Positions 47,901 through 58,239 of a stretch of 64,000 bases of DNA are shown piece by piece. The stretch spans positions 317,501-381,500 of the forward strand of contig JABMCL010002470.1 in the NCBI GenBank assembly GCA_018857735.1, read 5' to 3'. How positions within the stretch are numbered: position 1 is the first letter of the stretch; each line of letters opens with the position of its first letter. The notes below the pieces were generated by a model. It ran no database searches. It had not been told where the DNA came from and saw only the letters and a program-made list of their open reading frames with translations. A program made the position numbers and the translations under genes. The stretch is from Alviniconcha marisindica. Taxonomy: Eukaryota > Mollusca > Gastropoda > Provannidae.

Positions 47901-50900
47901 ACCAGAATGACTCCTGCATTGAGACGGGCAGCGATGAGAGCCATTTTAATGTTTCATTAATTGTGAGGGGCAAAGTCACAAGACTGTGTCCACAGACCAC
48001 AGCTTTTGAAGAGAAAGGAAAGCCAAAGCGGATTCAAACTGAGGTCCCTCTGCTTACCAGCCTAATGCCTTACCGCTAGGCCAAACTGGCTCACTAAAAC
48101 AAAATACTGACTAGTGTTAGGTATAGTCCCCCTCTTCCCCCACCTCCCAGGATTTTTGTCCCTGCCAGTACCTCTTCAGAGACAACTCAGTGTTATAAAT
48201 GTTTAACCCCCTCCCCTACCCCCCAGTTATCGCGTTATCAGCATTCTCTTCTCCAAATGCTGACACTTTTTAGAGCAATGATTAGTACAGACTGCAACAG
48301 TGTGAGAAAGGTTTTAAAGGTGAGGTCTAGCAGCATGACTGTCAAACACACACAGTACACATCAGGTTTTAAAGGTGAGGTTAATCAGCATGAACACATA
48401 CACGGTACACATCAGGTTTTAAAGGTGAGGTCTAGCAGCATGACTGTCACACATACACATACACATCAGGTTTTAAAGGTGAGGTCTATCAGCATGACTG
48501 TCACACATACATGGTACACATCAGGTTTTAAAGGTGAGGTCTATCAGCAGGACTGTCACACGTACACGGTACACATCAGGTTTTCAAGGTGAAGTCTATC
48601 ACTATCAGCATGACCGTCACACATACACAGTACACATCAGGTTTTAAAGGTGAGGTCTATCAGAATGACTGTCACACGTACACAGTACACATCAGGTTTT
48701 AAAGGTGAGATCTAACAGCATGACTGTCACACATACACAGTACACATCAGGTTTTAAAGGCAAGGTCTATCAGCATGACTGTCACACATACACAGTACAC
48801 ATACCTGGCACCCTTGTACCTGTTTTCCTTCTTGAGAAAGTGATCCGCCAGCTGCAACAAATGCAACAAAGTCTTTGTTTCTTTTCTCTTCTTCTTCTTT
48901 GTTTTTTTTAAAGGCCACTGTCCTGGTTCTGTTGTGTGATACTGATACTGTGACAAGCACTTCCTCCAAATCTGTCTGCCCTGTTTGTCTGATCTCTTTG
49001 TACCAACAACAGAAGACACTTTGTCACAGCTGACGGTGGTGGGGGGGGGGGGGGGGGGGGGGGTTCCCGTGACAAAGTTCCTTCCTTCCTTCCTTACTCT
49101 ACATCTGACCAATGTAAAAAAAAGAACAGATAAAAAATAAGTAAGTCCATCAAAAGTCTAAACAGCAATCACAAGTGGAGACTCAAGTGGGCCTAAAAAC
49201 ACAGCAAAAGAACCAACATTTCGGTTTGCCGGCTTCAGATGGGGTTCTACTTGTCCGTGTCAGTACTTGCGCAACTGAGTTAGCTGGTGCTTTGAGCCCA
49301 GTCAGCCCATTGAGTCCTAATATGGTGCTAATATCAGGGTGTGTAACAGAGAATGAGTGTGTCTGAGTGTGAGTGTGTGTGTGTATGTGATTGTGTGTGT
49401 GTTTTGTGTGTGCGTGCATGCATATTGTTGTGTGTATGCATCAGTGTGCAAGTGTACGTGCAAGCATGCATGGCACATGTGTGCATGTTGGTGTGCAGGG
49501 GTGGGGTGAATGCGTGCATGTATTTGTCAGTTTTTGATGTTACTATTATAGGCCAAAAGCTGTAGTCCAGTGTGCAAGTTGTTTTGTTGTCAGTTTGTTT
49601 CACAATGAGCAGCTTAGTTTGTTTGTTTGTTTTGACCACATCTGATTTCTTCATCTATGCTGTCATGTAATTATAATGCAAAGTGTGCTTCATGCTGGAA
49701 AAACAGCCAATAAAAGAATGTTCTTTTGTCTTTGTCTTTGTCTTTGGCAGCAGAAGTATTTTTCTCCTTCGAATCTTAGCGCCTCAGGGTGCAGCCATCT
49801 TGGTTAAGTCTTTCAAAATGCAGTACACTAAAAGGTTAGCGTGCATAAGGGATTTAATCATGTGCAAGCACATCGCACAGGCCAGAGACATTCACACCGT
49901 CAGACTTCATCAAAATGGCAGCGCTCACAGATGTGTTTACATACCTTTCAATCAAAAAGTGGATCATAAATCAACTGAAAAGCAACTCACCCCACTGCAA
50001 GTGAGAATTCCCCCTACCCCCACCCCCCACCTGTTGCCAGCTTATAACCAGATGCATCACCTGACCCTTAGATAAGATGTACATGTAGTGCTCAAAAAGA
50101 CCTAGTTTTGCAAAAGCAATCCCAGATTCTGCACTATGAACAGCTTCTCTGGATAGCTTTGGCAGACGCAGCATCTAGGTACCATGTGACAAAGTCAGGC
50201 CAAAACATACATACCTGTACAATGAGTGGCTGGGGAGGGAACGTGTCATACACTGCAGCAAGGAATTGCGTCATTGCTGCGATGCAATCGGTGAGACTGT
50301 CCTCTTCCAGGAGACGATGGGGTTTCTTTTTGGCACTTAGGATGGCTTGTATTTTGCGATGGGTCTCCTGAAGGCAAACACACATGGAAGACTGAACAGT
50401 GCAATTAAACCTGTTAACCCTGAAACAAAAGGTGCAGACCTGCAGCGTGCAAGTATGAATTTGCATACAACTTTTTTTACAAGCACAAACCAGTGTCAAC
50501 AGTCATAGGGCTTTGTTTCCCAAGCTTTTTTCCTTGCTTGCTCATTTGACTAACACAGTAACAGTGATTTTTTGTTGTTGTTAACTCTTATTTTCTGTCT
50601 GTGTTGGGTTATCAGTCTACCAGTCTCCATCTGTAGGACTGTGTGTAAACAAGCAGTTTTCCTGCATAAAACTTGTTTCTTTGGTTCATTCACACTCACA
50701 GTACACACAGTTGCACACAACAGCTACGCTCATGTCAAGCATCTCTGTGTCTGCCTGGCTGTATCACAGTTGCATGTAAACTGCCACCTCAATCACCGTG
50801 CAGTAAATGAAGAGATGGACGCAATAGAACAAAGTGATTTCAACACTGTAAAATCTCTTGTACAATACCTGCCATGCACATTTTACAGTGCTCTGCGAAG

Positions 50901-53900
50901 ATGCAAGGTGACACAAACTGCAAGATTCCTATAAGCCTTTCACAAAGCACTATTAAGTACCACTAAATACAAGTACTACAACAGCACGAGTCTAACTTTG
51001 TAAGATTCCTAAACTTTCCATTTTTCTAAACTTTAGTTTCAGGGCCCTTTTTTCCCCCTCCAAATTTGGAGACCAAATTTGATAGAGTACTCACCAACAG
51101 ACCTTCAAATTTAATTCACCACATATGATGCATATGCACCCTATACTTTACAAATCAGATGCCAAAATACTGCCATTTCATGATTACAATGTACAGGTAC
51201 ATATATGTATAAACGTAACACTTTAAGTTTTAACAGCCAAAGTATGGAAGTATCTAGTTTGCTATTCTCAAAGTCAGGGAATAACTGGCTTTCTAGTTTG
51301 ACACTGACAGCATAAGTCAAAATTCACAAACTCTCCAAATACCTTAACTGAATTGATCATTCGCCGACTTTCAAACTGGCATATCATTTCCCCCAAACTA
51401 TTGGTTTTAAAGATGATAGGAACCCTGAACTGGTTAGCAGAGCTGTACTGATGCAGACCCTGTTACTGTTTCCCACACCTTCCCTGTGCCTCACCCTGTC
51501 TATGTGGCCAGACTCCTCCTCCGCCAGCTCTTCAGCCTCCTGATACTTCTTCAGACGACACAAGGCAAACAGTTTCTGCAGAGTTGGGAAAAACAATATT
51601 AAACTAGTTAAACACATGAATGGCCATGTTCTGGAGAGTTGGGAAAAACAAAATTAAACTAGTTAAACACATGAATGGCCACGTTCTGGAGAGTTGGGAA
51701 AAACTAAATTAAACTAGTTAAACACATGAATGGCCACGCTCAAAATCATGCACTGATTTCCACAATGACAATCACTGAATCAGTGAGCTCGCACAAGTCT
51801 TCATCTTACTCTTAGGTAGAAATTAACTCTGTGGAAAAACACTGACAGTGAAACAATCAACAAAATGTACTAATAGTAATACTGTAAGTGTAATACTAAT
51901 ACTGTAATAGTAATACTGTGATAGCAATATTAATAATGACAAACTACCACTAGTCACAAAACAGAGGCTGGCTTAAATTTTCACCGCTGACACTAGTAGT
52001 ACTAGTAGTGCTAGTAGCAGTAGTACTAATAGTGACAGTGGTAAAACTGGAATACAAATTTAGAGCACAGTGGTTCCACTAGCCTTTATTTTCATCAGTC
52101 ACCATGAAACTGACAGGCAATTTAGATTAAAATTTTCCATCACATAGCATTATTTCCTGTCATGCCCTGCTGTCTACAACAAGTATAACTACAAGCACCA
52201 ACTGACCAAGTGTGAAATTCTTATTGCAGCACAAAAATAGCCCATCAGCCCAATCATGTTTTTCTCTCCATGGAATAAGTAATCTGCTGCAATCTATTAA
52301 ATTAAAAATAATTTGTGGCCTCAATCTGATCAAGACTGAAGCAACATGCATCATGCATGTAATCTGTCTTGATCCACGGGTCAGACTCCGCGTTCAGGAT
52401 TGTCACTGTACGTCACTTGTCAGTGCAGAATCCAGCTGCTCTGCTGCATCTGCAGTGTACAATTATAAAAAGATTAACTATTTCAGCGACTCGTATTCAT
52501 TATGTGGATGGATAGCTTCTGAACGATAATTTTCCATCGTCTACCTTTCCCCTATTGGATGGTTACATGGTAAGTTTTTCAGTTAACAAAACTGCTGAAC
52601 TATTATTAGTATTATTATTAATATTGTATGTCATGTAAACTGTTACTGTCACTAGTGTCAGTCACCTGACACAGCAGAGTAAGTAAGTATCTTGGTGTTT
52701 TATACCCAGTCAACCATTACATTACACTACAGTTATATCAGGGCGAGACACAGCAGAGACTAGCTAATCTTCATCCTGGTTTATGTTTTTAAAATGCACT
52801 CAGTCCAGCCAGTCTCTGCTATACCATGATCATGCCAGACTATCGGCCAACCTGAAGAATCACTTTCTTCTGGGCTTCTGCCGCCTTCTCAGCAATGGAG
52901 TCACCGTGGCACAAAGGGTAGATGTTGTTCATCATCTGCAGGATGTGCTGGAACAGTTCCAGGTCAACATCCTGGGGGTCGTCGGCACCAGTCACGTTTT
53001 TCTTCAGGCTGATGAGACAGCAGGTCAGGTACAGAAAGGCCACTTCTTTGCTTCTCATCATTTCACAGCTGCGATCCTTCTGCGTGGACAGCACCCCTGG
53101 TCAAACAGATAATGGTCATCATTCAAACATTCAAAACATTTTATTATGTCAAATACATGTTGGAAGTTAATACTATAATAGTTATAAATACATTTGTGCT
53201 AACACTTTAAATTCCTCATAGTATATATAATATTATATATATATGAGTCTGTGACAAAAGGCACTCCAGCATAACCCTTGTCCGTTTGTATATTCATTAA
53301 TCATGTAAAAATTATTTCTTTTCATCTTCCTACAAATGTACAATCATATTCATAGTTCATACCAAGCTGTGGTTGCTTTTGTTCAATATATATATATATT
53401 CATAATACTGATGAGAAATCAAAATAAAAATTAGCAGCCTCGGTATCCAGAATGATGATTAATAAAAATAAAAATAAAAACAGTGGTAAAAATCAAGGAA
53501 AAGCAGTTTCTGAAAGTGGGACACTGGACAATGTGGGGTGTCTGACTTCAACTTTATGAGTTTAAATGCCAACTTACCAACTAAACTATTCTTGAAAAGA
53601 TTTACATCTTCTGATCACTAAATAAACTAACTTTAACATCCAAGTAAGTTGCAGCCCAAGTGCACCATTTAAATTTAAATTCCATAAAAATATAAAAAAT
53701 TAAAAAATTGTGGTGGACATTTGTAATGTTCACACTGAAGGTCACTGTAACGTGACTGTGTCCAAAATTCTAACATTTTCTGAGATCATTTGTTACTGTC
53801 TGCCACTGCATTCAATGGTTCAGTGTGGACCTTTGTTTCTTCTGATTTGTATAGTAATCACATATCAAACTCAAAGGCAACAAAAGGTTCTGCTGCTTGC

Positions 53901-54801
53901 ATCTCCTCGCTTTCAGAATTACATTCTGAAGAAGAAAACTGAAAACTATGTCCATTTGTTACGTTCATCCATGTTCCAGTTTAACACTAATATTGTATTT
54001 GTAATAACACTTTAACAATAACAGATACCTTTTAAAAACATTTCATCACTGCTGTCTGTGTTACAACTTACACTTTCATTTTTCACTGAAGGTGTCCTCA
54101 AACAAGAGTTACAGCAAGTATTCTCATTGTGTCCACTAAATTTGTTACAAAAATCCACCATAAGTGCTGATTTTCAGTCTTTGTAATATATTATATTTTT
54201 CAATTTTATTTTATTTTATTTTTTCCACTTGCAAGTGTTAACAGTTAAGAAAGACATTGGTAGTGTACCTTTGTTATTTGTTTTCACTGAATGACGGGAA
54301 GGGGGTGGTTTCAGATTCTGGGCACAGCCACAGGCTCATATTTATAAATCAGATTCCTCAAGTCTGGTTTACAGAAACATTTGAACATACAAGCACGTGG
54401 TCAGATGGTACGTGGTCAGACACATTTCAAACAGTTGTAACTTCTCAGAACACTCGCCAACGAGAAATCATCATAAACGTTTATGATGATTTCTCGTTGG
54501 CGAGTGTTCTGAGAAGTTACAACAAACTTGCATTTCTACTTAGTTATTTAGTACATTGAGTTCATGGCTATGGGACTGTGACACTGACGCTAGGAACAGT
54601 GAGAGTTAGCTGTCCAGTCTGCAGAGGATGCGGAGGATGCCGCCATGCTGGTTCCAAAACAACTGAAAATATTTTACCATAAGCCATATCTTCTAAACCT
54701 TGATCGGTGGATCCTGCCAATAAGTTTTTCCACATGTCGTGGCATGTAAATTCCAACATCCAGTCATGAACAATGTCAACCACTCTTTCTTCCCGCGACA
54801 T
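38090..54801 (-). CDS. TRF: telomeric repeat-binding factor (TRF1/TRF2-like), complete, 10 exons
   Basis: Encodes a shelterin-type protein expected to bind duplex telomeric DNA as a homodimer in the nucleus. Coding exons: 54801-54678, 53096-52852, 51575-51495, 50367-50215, 48851-48805, 47659-47551, 46389-46326, 44315-44276, 41647-41493, 38385-38090. All introns are GT-AG, all phases match and the sum is 1314 nt (437 residues), close to the vertebrate TRF1 length. Residues 1 to about 215 form a TRFH-like helical domain (WMLEF, YQEAEELAEE, MTQFLAAV). About 216-375 is a charged linker. About 376-425 is a Myb domain with tryptophans 378, 398 and 418 and the telobox LKDKWRN (414-420). Start chosen at ATG 54801; an in-frame TTG upstream is not favoured. 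TRF1 versus TRF2 orthology is not decidable. Plant-type TRFL or TBP1 Myb proteins are less likely because of the TRFH domain. Confidence 0.92.
38821..39030. mobile_element. foldback MITE, family F1, complete (TRF intron 9)
   Basis: The left arm ACACATAAACGGTTCAAAAG to AAATTTTCGGGGTA pairs with the right arm ACCCTGAAAATTTGCTGG to ACTTTTTATGTGT. Arms are about 66 bp with a loop of about 35 bp. The outer right sequence TTTTAGAACGCTAACAGTC matches the outer left end of the copy at 12150. Confidence 0.88.
39280..40045. repeat. ~24-bp minisatellite (TRF intron 9)
   Basis: About 30 units of AACAAGGAACTGTCACCACA plus CATTT or CTTTT, alternating, with occasional TTGTCACC insertions. Confidence 0.93.
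40800..41395 (+). mobile_element. LINE 3' end (TRF intron 9, antisense)
   Basis: C-terminal LINE words (FRTSSDTHMLKLPM-like frame, WPQHLEQSHPRHQ frame) match the copies at 11.1 and 25.8 kb with frameshifts. A (GT)n tract lies at 41105-41194. The tail has TCAGCGCTTTGAGCCACAGG and ends in interrupted (ATT)n. Confidence 0.75.
41493..41647 (-). CDS. TRF: TRF exon 9
   Basis: About 51 codons of a basic then acidic linker (SRKRKQSGDGRSP to EFSSECEEEG). The acceptor is a TAGCAG tandem (NAGNAG), so the exon may start at 41647 or 41644, changing one serine. Donor TTGA|GTGAGT. Confidence 0.82.
41935..42152. mobile_element. complete foldback element F2 (TRF intron 8)
   Basis: The left arm AATCAACGCACAAGGGAGTT and right arm AACTCCCTTGAGTGTTGATT are inverted, with GGCGACTCAGGTCTCTGTTG and its complement between. 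TTTTCATCCAACA occurs on both sides (about 41880 and 42150), a possible but offset flanking direct repeat. Confidence 0.85.
42890..43655. repeat. 57-bp minisatellite (TRF intron 8)
   Basis: About 13 units of GACTATTTTCTTGCAGATGT, ACACCGACAAGTGCATTCCA and CAGGGCGAGCGCACGTGT. Each unit carries a TTTTCTTGCAG acceptor-like word on the plus strand, antisense to the gene. Confidence 0.94.
44276..44315 (-). CDS. TRF: TRF exon 8
   Basis: 40-nt microexon, DSAADGDTAVSD. Acceptor TTTCTAG, donor CAG|GTAAAT. Phases 1 in and 2 out fit both neighbours. Confidence 0.72.
44443..44882 (+). mobile_element. tRNA-derived SINE, family A, full length (TRF intron 7)
   Basis: A box GCATAGCTCAGTGGTTAGAG and B box GGTTCAAATCC. 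The body ends in GAATAGCGCTATATAAG. Antisense to the gene. Confidence 0.9.
44940..44990. repeat. (CA)n microsatellite
   Basis: About 24 CA units following the SINE. Confidence 0.93.
45121..45322. mobile_element. foldback MITE, family F3 (TRF intron 7)
   Basis: Arms of about 64 bp: the left begins CTGCCTTTGTTACATAAACT, the right ends AGTTTATGTAACAAAGGCAG, with TCGGCAGGGTGAAAAAAGG and its complement inside. The loop is about 73 bp. Near-perfect pairing implies recent formation. Confidence 0.9.
45517..46219. mobile_element. piggyBac-like MITE, 703 bp (TRF intron 7)
   Basis: TTAA at both ends, then CCCACTTGGCCCCAGACC and its exact complement GGTCTGGGGCCAAGTGGG (18-bp TIR). A TTAA target with CCC termini is piggyBac-like. 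No transposase. The small frames inside are not recognised. Confidence 0.85.
46326..46389 (-). CDS. TRF: TRF exon 7
   Basis: 64 nt, AGKAAALSVADANNNGDSDAE in the linker. Acceptor CTTTCAG, donor GAAG|GTAAGT. Confidence 0.75.
46860..47400. repeat. ~47-bp minisatellite (TRF intron 6)
   Basis: About 11 units of AAGGCTCTTATTTCATCCTG plus TTTACAAGGAAACAATACAC and TTAGTAA. Confidence 0.93.
47551..47659 (-). CDS. TRF: TRF exon 6
   Basis: 36 codons after the split serine, HSRREIQEVLNN to TAIRLE. Donor GAG|GTATTG was chosen because it gives phase 0 for exon 7. An earlier GAG|GTATTG in the same exon is an alternative. Confidence 0.75.
47788..48094 (-). mobile_element. tRNA-derived SINE, family B, A and B boxes present (TRF intron 5)
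   Basis: The minus strand begins GTGAGCCAGTTTGGCC, with TAGCGGTAAGGC (A box) and GTTTGAATCCG (B box). It ends in CTTATGGTTTTTGTGGATGT. Sense to the TRF gene. Confidence 0.82.
48300..48804. repeat. ~55-bp minisatellite abutting TRF exon 5 donor
   Basis: About nine units of ACACATCAGGTTTTAAAGGT, GAGGTCTATCAGCATGACTG and TCACACATACACAGT. The right end coincides with the 5' splice site of exon 5. Confidence 0.92.
48805..48851 (-). CDS. TRF: TRF exon 5
   Basis: 47 nt encoding LADHFLKKENRYKGA, the end of the TRFH domain. Acceptor TTGTTGCAG, donor CAG|GTATGT; ends in phase 2. The ~55-bp intron minisatellite begins at this donor. Confidence 0.82.
49035..49095. repeat. G homopolymer
   Basis: About 23 G at 49040-49063, then CTTCC repeats. 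Confidence 0.85.
50215..50367 (-). CDS. TRF: TRF exon 4
   Basis: 51 codons beginning ETHRKIQAILSAKKK. MTQFLAAVYDTFP aligns with the late TRFH helices. Donor CAG|GTATGT. Confidence 0.88.
51495..51575 (-). CDS. TRF: TRF exon 3
   Basis: 27 codons, KLFALCRLKKYQEAEELAEE onward, matching the conserved KEAEE-type TRFH helix. Donor AGG|GTGAGG. Confidence 0.87.
51576..51735. repeat. 51-bp three-copy repeat at TRF exon 3 acceptor
   Basis: Units AGAGTTGGGAAAAACAAAAT, TAAACTAGTTAAACACATGA and ATGGCCACGTTCTGG. The first copy overlaps the exon 3 acceptor. On the minus strand the other copies read CCCAACTCTCCAG, similar to the real acceptor CCCAACTCTGCAG. Confidence 0.85.
52852..53096 (-). CDS. TRF: TRF exon 2
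   Basis: Residues 42-123, TRFH helices with LYLTCCLISLKKN and ELFQHILQMMN. Acceptor GACCAG, donor CAG|GTTGGC, ends in phase 0. Confidence 0.87.
54434..54523. repeat. perfect 90-bp palindrome, no spacer (TRF intron 1)
   Basis: The left 45 bp (starts GTTGTAACTTCTCAGAACAC, ends CATCATAAAC) are the exact reverse complement of the right 45 bp. The centre is AAACGTTT. The flanks do not match each other. Confidence 0.97.
54678..54801 (-). CDS. TRF: TRF exon 1
   Basis: Residues 1-41, beginning MSREERVVDIVHDWMLEF, the first TRFH helix. Donor ATG|GTAAAA, ends in phase 1. Confidence 0.85.
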
Positions 54802-55094
54802 CTTGTTTTGAAAAACAAACAATCAGCGTTAGCGTGATTATCTCCCTTCGCATGCATAACTGTTTACCCGCCAGCTGACTCTATGACCTGCGAACTCTAG
54901 GTATAGGGCTGCAACAAAGCAGTCCCTGCTCGCTCTCGAAAAACTGAATGAGGTTTCTGTGGACGTCAAGCCCATTAAAAACAAAATCATTCTTCAGGAA
55001 AGTTGCTGTCAGTTGGTTTTGGAAGAGTTTTAAAGGAGGTAGGTAGGTAGTGTTGCTTAATGTCCTCAGATGTCAGTTGACATATTAGGGACAA

Positions 55095-55212
55095 GCTGAG
55101 ACCAATGCCGAAGCATGGTTCAATATAGCTTTACGTCCACGGAAACCAGAAGGCTCGTTAGGACGGACAGCCCAGGACGGCCACCTCGACTCTCACACAG
55201 CTCCTGAACTAT
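55095..55212 (-). repeat. SINE-tail-like repeat fragment
   Basis: TTTACGTCCACGGAAACCAG, CTCGTTAGGACGGACAGCCC and TCACACAGCTCCTGAACT match the copies at 34820-35060. Confidence 0.6.
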
Positions 55213-55219
55213 GATTAAA

Positions 55220-55358
55220 GGAGGTACTTCTGGAGGAGTTTATATACTTTGTATTTACCCGCATACCAGGTGAGAGTTTCCACAGGCAACTCAGGTCTTT
55301 GTTGTGTTTTTGTGATGTCTTTCGAGTGCTAATTAACTCCCTTGTGTGTTGATTGAAT
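55220..55358 (+). mobile_element. half copy of foldback element F2
   Basis: GAGGTACTTCTGGAGGAGTT through CGCATACCAGGTGAGAGTTT to TTAACTCCCTTGTGTGTTGA. Confidence 0.82.
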
Positions 55359-55508
55359 TTTAAAGGAACTAGCCTTCTCATATTTGGCAACAACAAAAAA
55401 TTATATGATTTTTTGTGTTATTTTAGTAATGATTTATTTGTCTATTACATAATTTTTTCATCAGGGCTAATTTTACCCAGAAGTTTTCAATCATCATGAA
55501 TTAAAAAC

Positions 55509-55946
55509 AGACTGGGGTGAAACCCAAATAGAACACACCTTTTCTTGTGGACTTACATTACATAGAACATTATAATACACCATCAAAATTTCATGCCACA
55601 AAAATAAGAACAGTTGGTGACAAAAATTATTGCAATCCACATGTATTTCTTCCTTCACCTTAACACTAACACTTAATGTTTCATGAGCTCATTGTTGTGT
55701 ATTTTACTCTTTTACTCATGCTTCATTTTGACATCACCAAAATGACTTTGATGTCAATAACAGAACACCAGAAAACTCTCAGTTTTTGTGTACAGATCAC
55801 AAAAGAAATGCATGTGGATTGCAAACATATTTGTCACGGATTGTTTTTATCTCTGTGGAGTGGATTTTTGATGAAGTATTGCAGTGTTCTTAAAAAATTG
55901 TAAGTCCACAAGAAAAGGTGTGGTCTGTTGGATTTTACTCCATTCT
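55509..55946. mobile_element. foldback MITE, family F4
   Basis: Long inverted symmetry: GAACACACCTTTTCTTGTGG with GACTTACA at left pairs with TGTAAGTCCACAAGAAAAGG at right. Further in, TTGCAATCCACATGTATTTC pairs with GAAATGCATGTGGATTGCAA. 438 bp, non-coding. Confidence 0.8.
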
Positions 55947-56081
55947 ATTTTTCCATGCAGACTGATCAATAACTTGGTAAGATTAGCTGGCAGATGAAAA
56001 AATAATGCCACAGAAAAAATGACTGAAATAACAAAAAATCTTCATTTTTTAAATCTGAGAAGTGTATTTCTTTTTATTTTA

Positions 56082-56084
<3 letters not shown>

Positions 56085-56160
<76 letters not shown>
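56085..56160. repeat. (GT)n microsatellite
   Basis: About 37 GT units; a GTT/GGT-rich zone follows at 56275-56535. Confidence 0.93.
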
Positions 56161-56162
<2 letters not shown>

Positions 56163-56990
56163 GAATGAATAGATGAAGTGTGAAGAATATAGAATTATTG
56201 TCAGTTGTCACACACAACAGGGTAAAAGGAACAGTTTACTTATTATTTTTTGATAAAAATAATTATTCAGTCATGTTGTTGTTGTTTGGTTTTTCTTGTA
56301 ATTGTTTTTACTTGTTTTTGTTGGTGGTGGTGGTGGTGTGGTGTGTGTGTGTGTGGTTGTTGTTGTCGTGGTGGTTTGTTGTTGTTGCTATTGTTGTTTG
56401 TTTCGTTTTTTGCTTGTTTGTTTGTTTGCTTTTTGGGGGAGGGATTTTTGTTTTGTTTTTATTAGCTTTGTTTTGTTTCAGGGCTCTTTTTTTTTTTGGG
56501 GGGGGGGGTTGTTTTTGTTGTTGGTTTGCTTTTCACCAGTGCTTGTTGTGGACATGGTCATGCATGAGTGTTGATTAGATATTAATTTGCATGAAATTAT
56601 TTTTTTCTCTCATACAGCATCATAGTTCAGTAGATGGAGTACCAGTCTACCACACCTATGGCAGCATGGCCAGAAAAGAAAGGGGAATATATTAAATACG
56701 GATCGCATTTGACGGGCATTGACTGAACAGAGCAGGGGCCACGCTCTGGGGCAGCATACTACGTAATAGATACACGTGTGGTGTCTCTGTACAGCCCTAT
56801 CCTAGGGTCAAGGGTCAGGTACAGGTTACTAAATTTCGTCTTGTTTTTGTTTCTTTTATTTTTCTTCTTCGTTTTATTCTACAATAGATTTCTTGCTCAA
56901 AGTTTTGGTGTATTTTCAATTAGAAAAATATACGACAGACTACTCTCGTTAAGTCGAGAATGCTCGCATAGTTATGACAGTAGCGTCAAA

Positions 56991-57043
56991 ATGGCGGATG
57001 CGCTTTGGGAAGACAGAGATGTTCGATTTGATATTAGTTCCCA
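56991..57043 (+). CDS. BBS5: BBS5 exon 1
   Basis: [17 protein letters not shown] plus two bases. Donor CCCA|GTGAGT. Confidence 0.95.
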
Positions 57044-58160
57044 GTGAGTTTTTAGTTATAGCACCTTTTTGCATCAGTGTCATGGTAATCCTTCACATTT
57101 CCGAGGAGGCGATCTGAAAGGCCTGGGACATTTTAAATGTCATTTTGCGTCACAAATATTAGAATTATTCAAACCGGTTCATACTTATTTAGCGAATGAA
57201 GCCAAAATTCGCAACAAAACGTTAGTTTTATCGTACTTGTGTCTTTCAGTATAGAGGCTGAAGATGTACCTATGTGAATAGAGATTGATGACCTATGTGA
57301 ATAGAGACTGAGGATACCTAAGTCTCAAAGTCAAAGCCTTGGTGTAGGACTAGGACTAGGAGAGTTAAAACTAAAACAGTAAAAGGACGTCACGGAAAGT
57401 GAAAGTTTGAAAGCGTCAACCTCCATCACCTTGGTTAGGTACACTTTTAAATTAAATGAACTGATGCAGCCTTTTATGTTTCACTTTCACTTTTTCAGGC
57501 AGATGCGCATGCGGCCTGGTGAAAAGGTGATTGACAGACTGGATGCTGTGGAGGATACAAAAGGCAACAATGGGGACAGAGGTCAGAAGAAGAATATTAA
57601 GAATAACTTTTTAAATTTTATAGTTCCGTACCCCATGAAAGAACTTACAAGCTCACAGTGCTGTACAGTAATTATCATAATACGATGTATATAAACAAAC
57701 AGTTATAAGAATCAATGTAATGAGTTAGTAGTACTACTACTGTACTAGTAAAAGTAGTAGTTGTACTGTGCATACATACAACAAACAACACTGAAATATT
57801 AAAAACAAAGCAAAAAAACACAGTACTGAATGTGACTCTGTGTGTGTGTACGTGTGCGTGTGTGTAATATACTGTAAAATAAAATTTCTAATCCGTATTA
57901 TTATTTTCTGACAGGTCGCCTGATTGTAAGCAACTTGAGGATAATCTGGCACTCACTGGCAATTCCACGAGCAAATCTCTGTGAGTATGTTAAAAACAAT
58001 GCAAGCCATAGTTTTTTAATTATTTGTCAGCTATATCTTTTTGTTCTATATTTATAATTTGTATAGCATAAACTGTTAAACATGATAAAGAATTGAATTG
58101 GACCCAGAAAGGGCCTTATGCTCCCAAGTAGGTTCTCTCTGAAGGGAGTAATTTTCTTTG

Positions 58161-58239
<79 letters not shown>

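Larger units (their letters stand above)
54802..56990. promoter_or_regulatory. head-to-head intergenic region, TRF / BBS5
   Basis: 2189 bp between the two start codons. Proximal segments at both ends are free of recognised repeats (54802-54940 and about 56600-56990). The middle holds SINE-tail-like fragments, an F2 half-element, a foldback MITE and GT/GTT repeats. A divergent promoter is inferred from geometry only; no core element is evident. Confidence 0.4.

Noticed and set aside
48040..48094. tRNA gene on minus strand
   Set aside because: B box and A box belong to SINE family B with a shared body and tail.
56180..56578. Hydrophobic membrane protein of 132 codons
   Set aside because: Translation of a GTT/T-rich low-complexity tract between TRF and BBS5.
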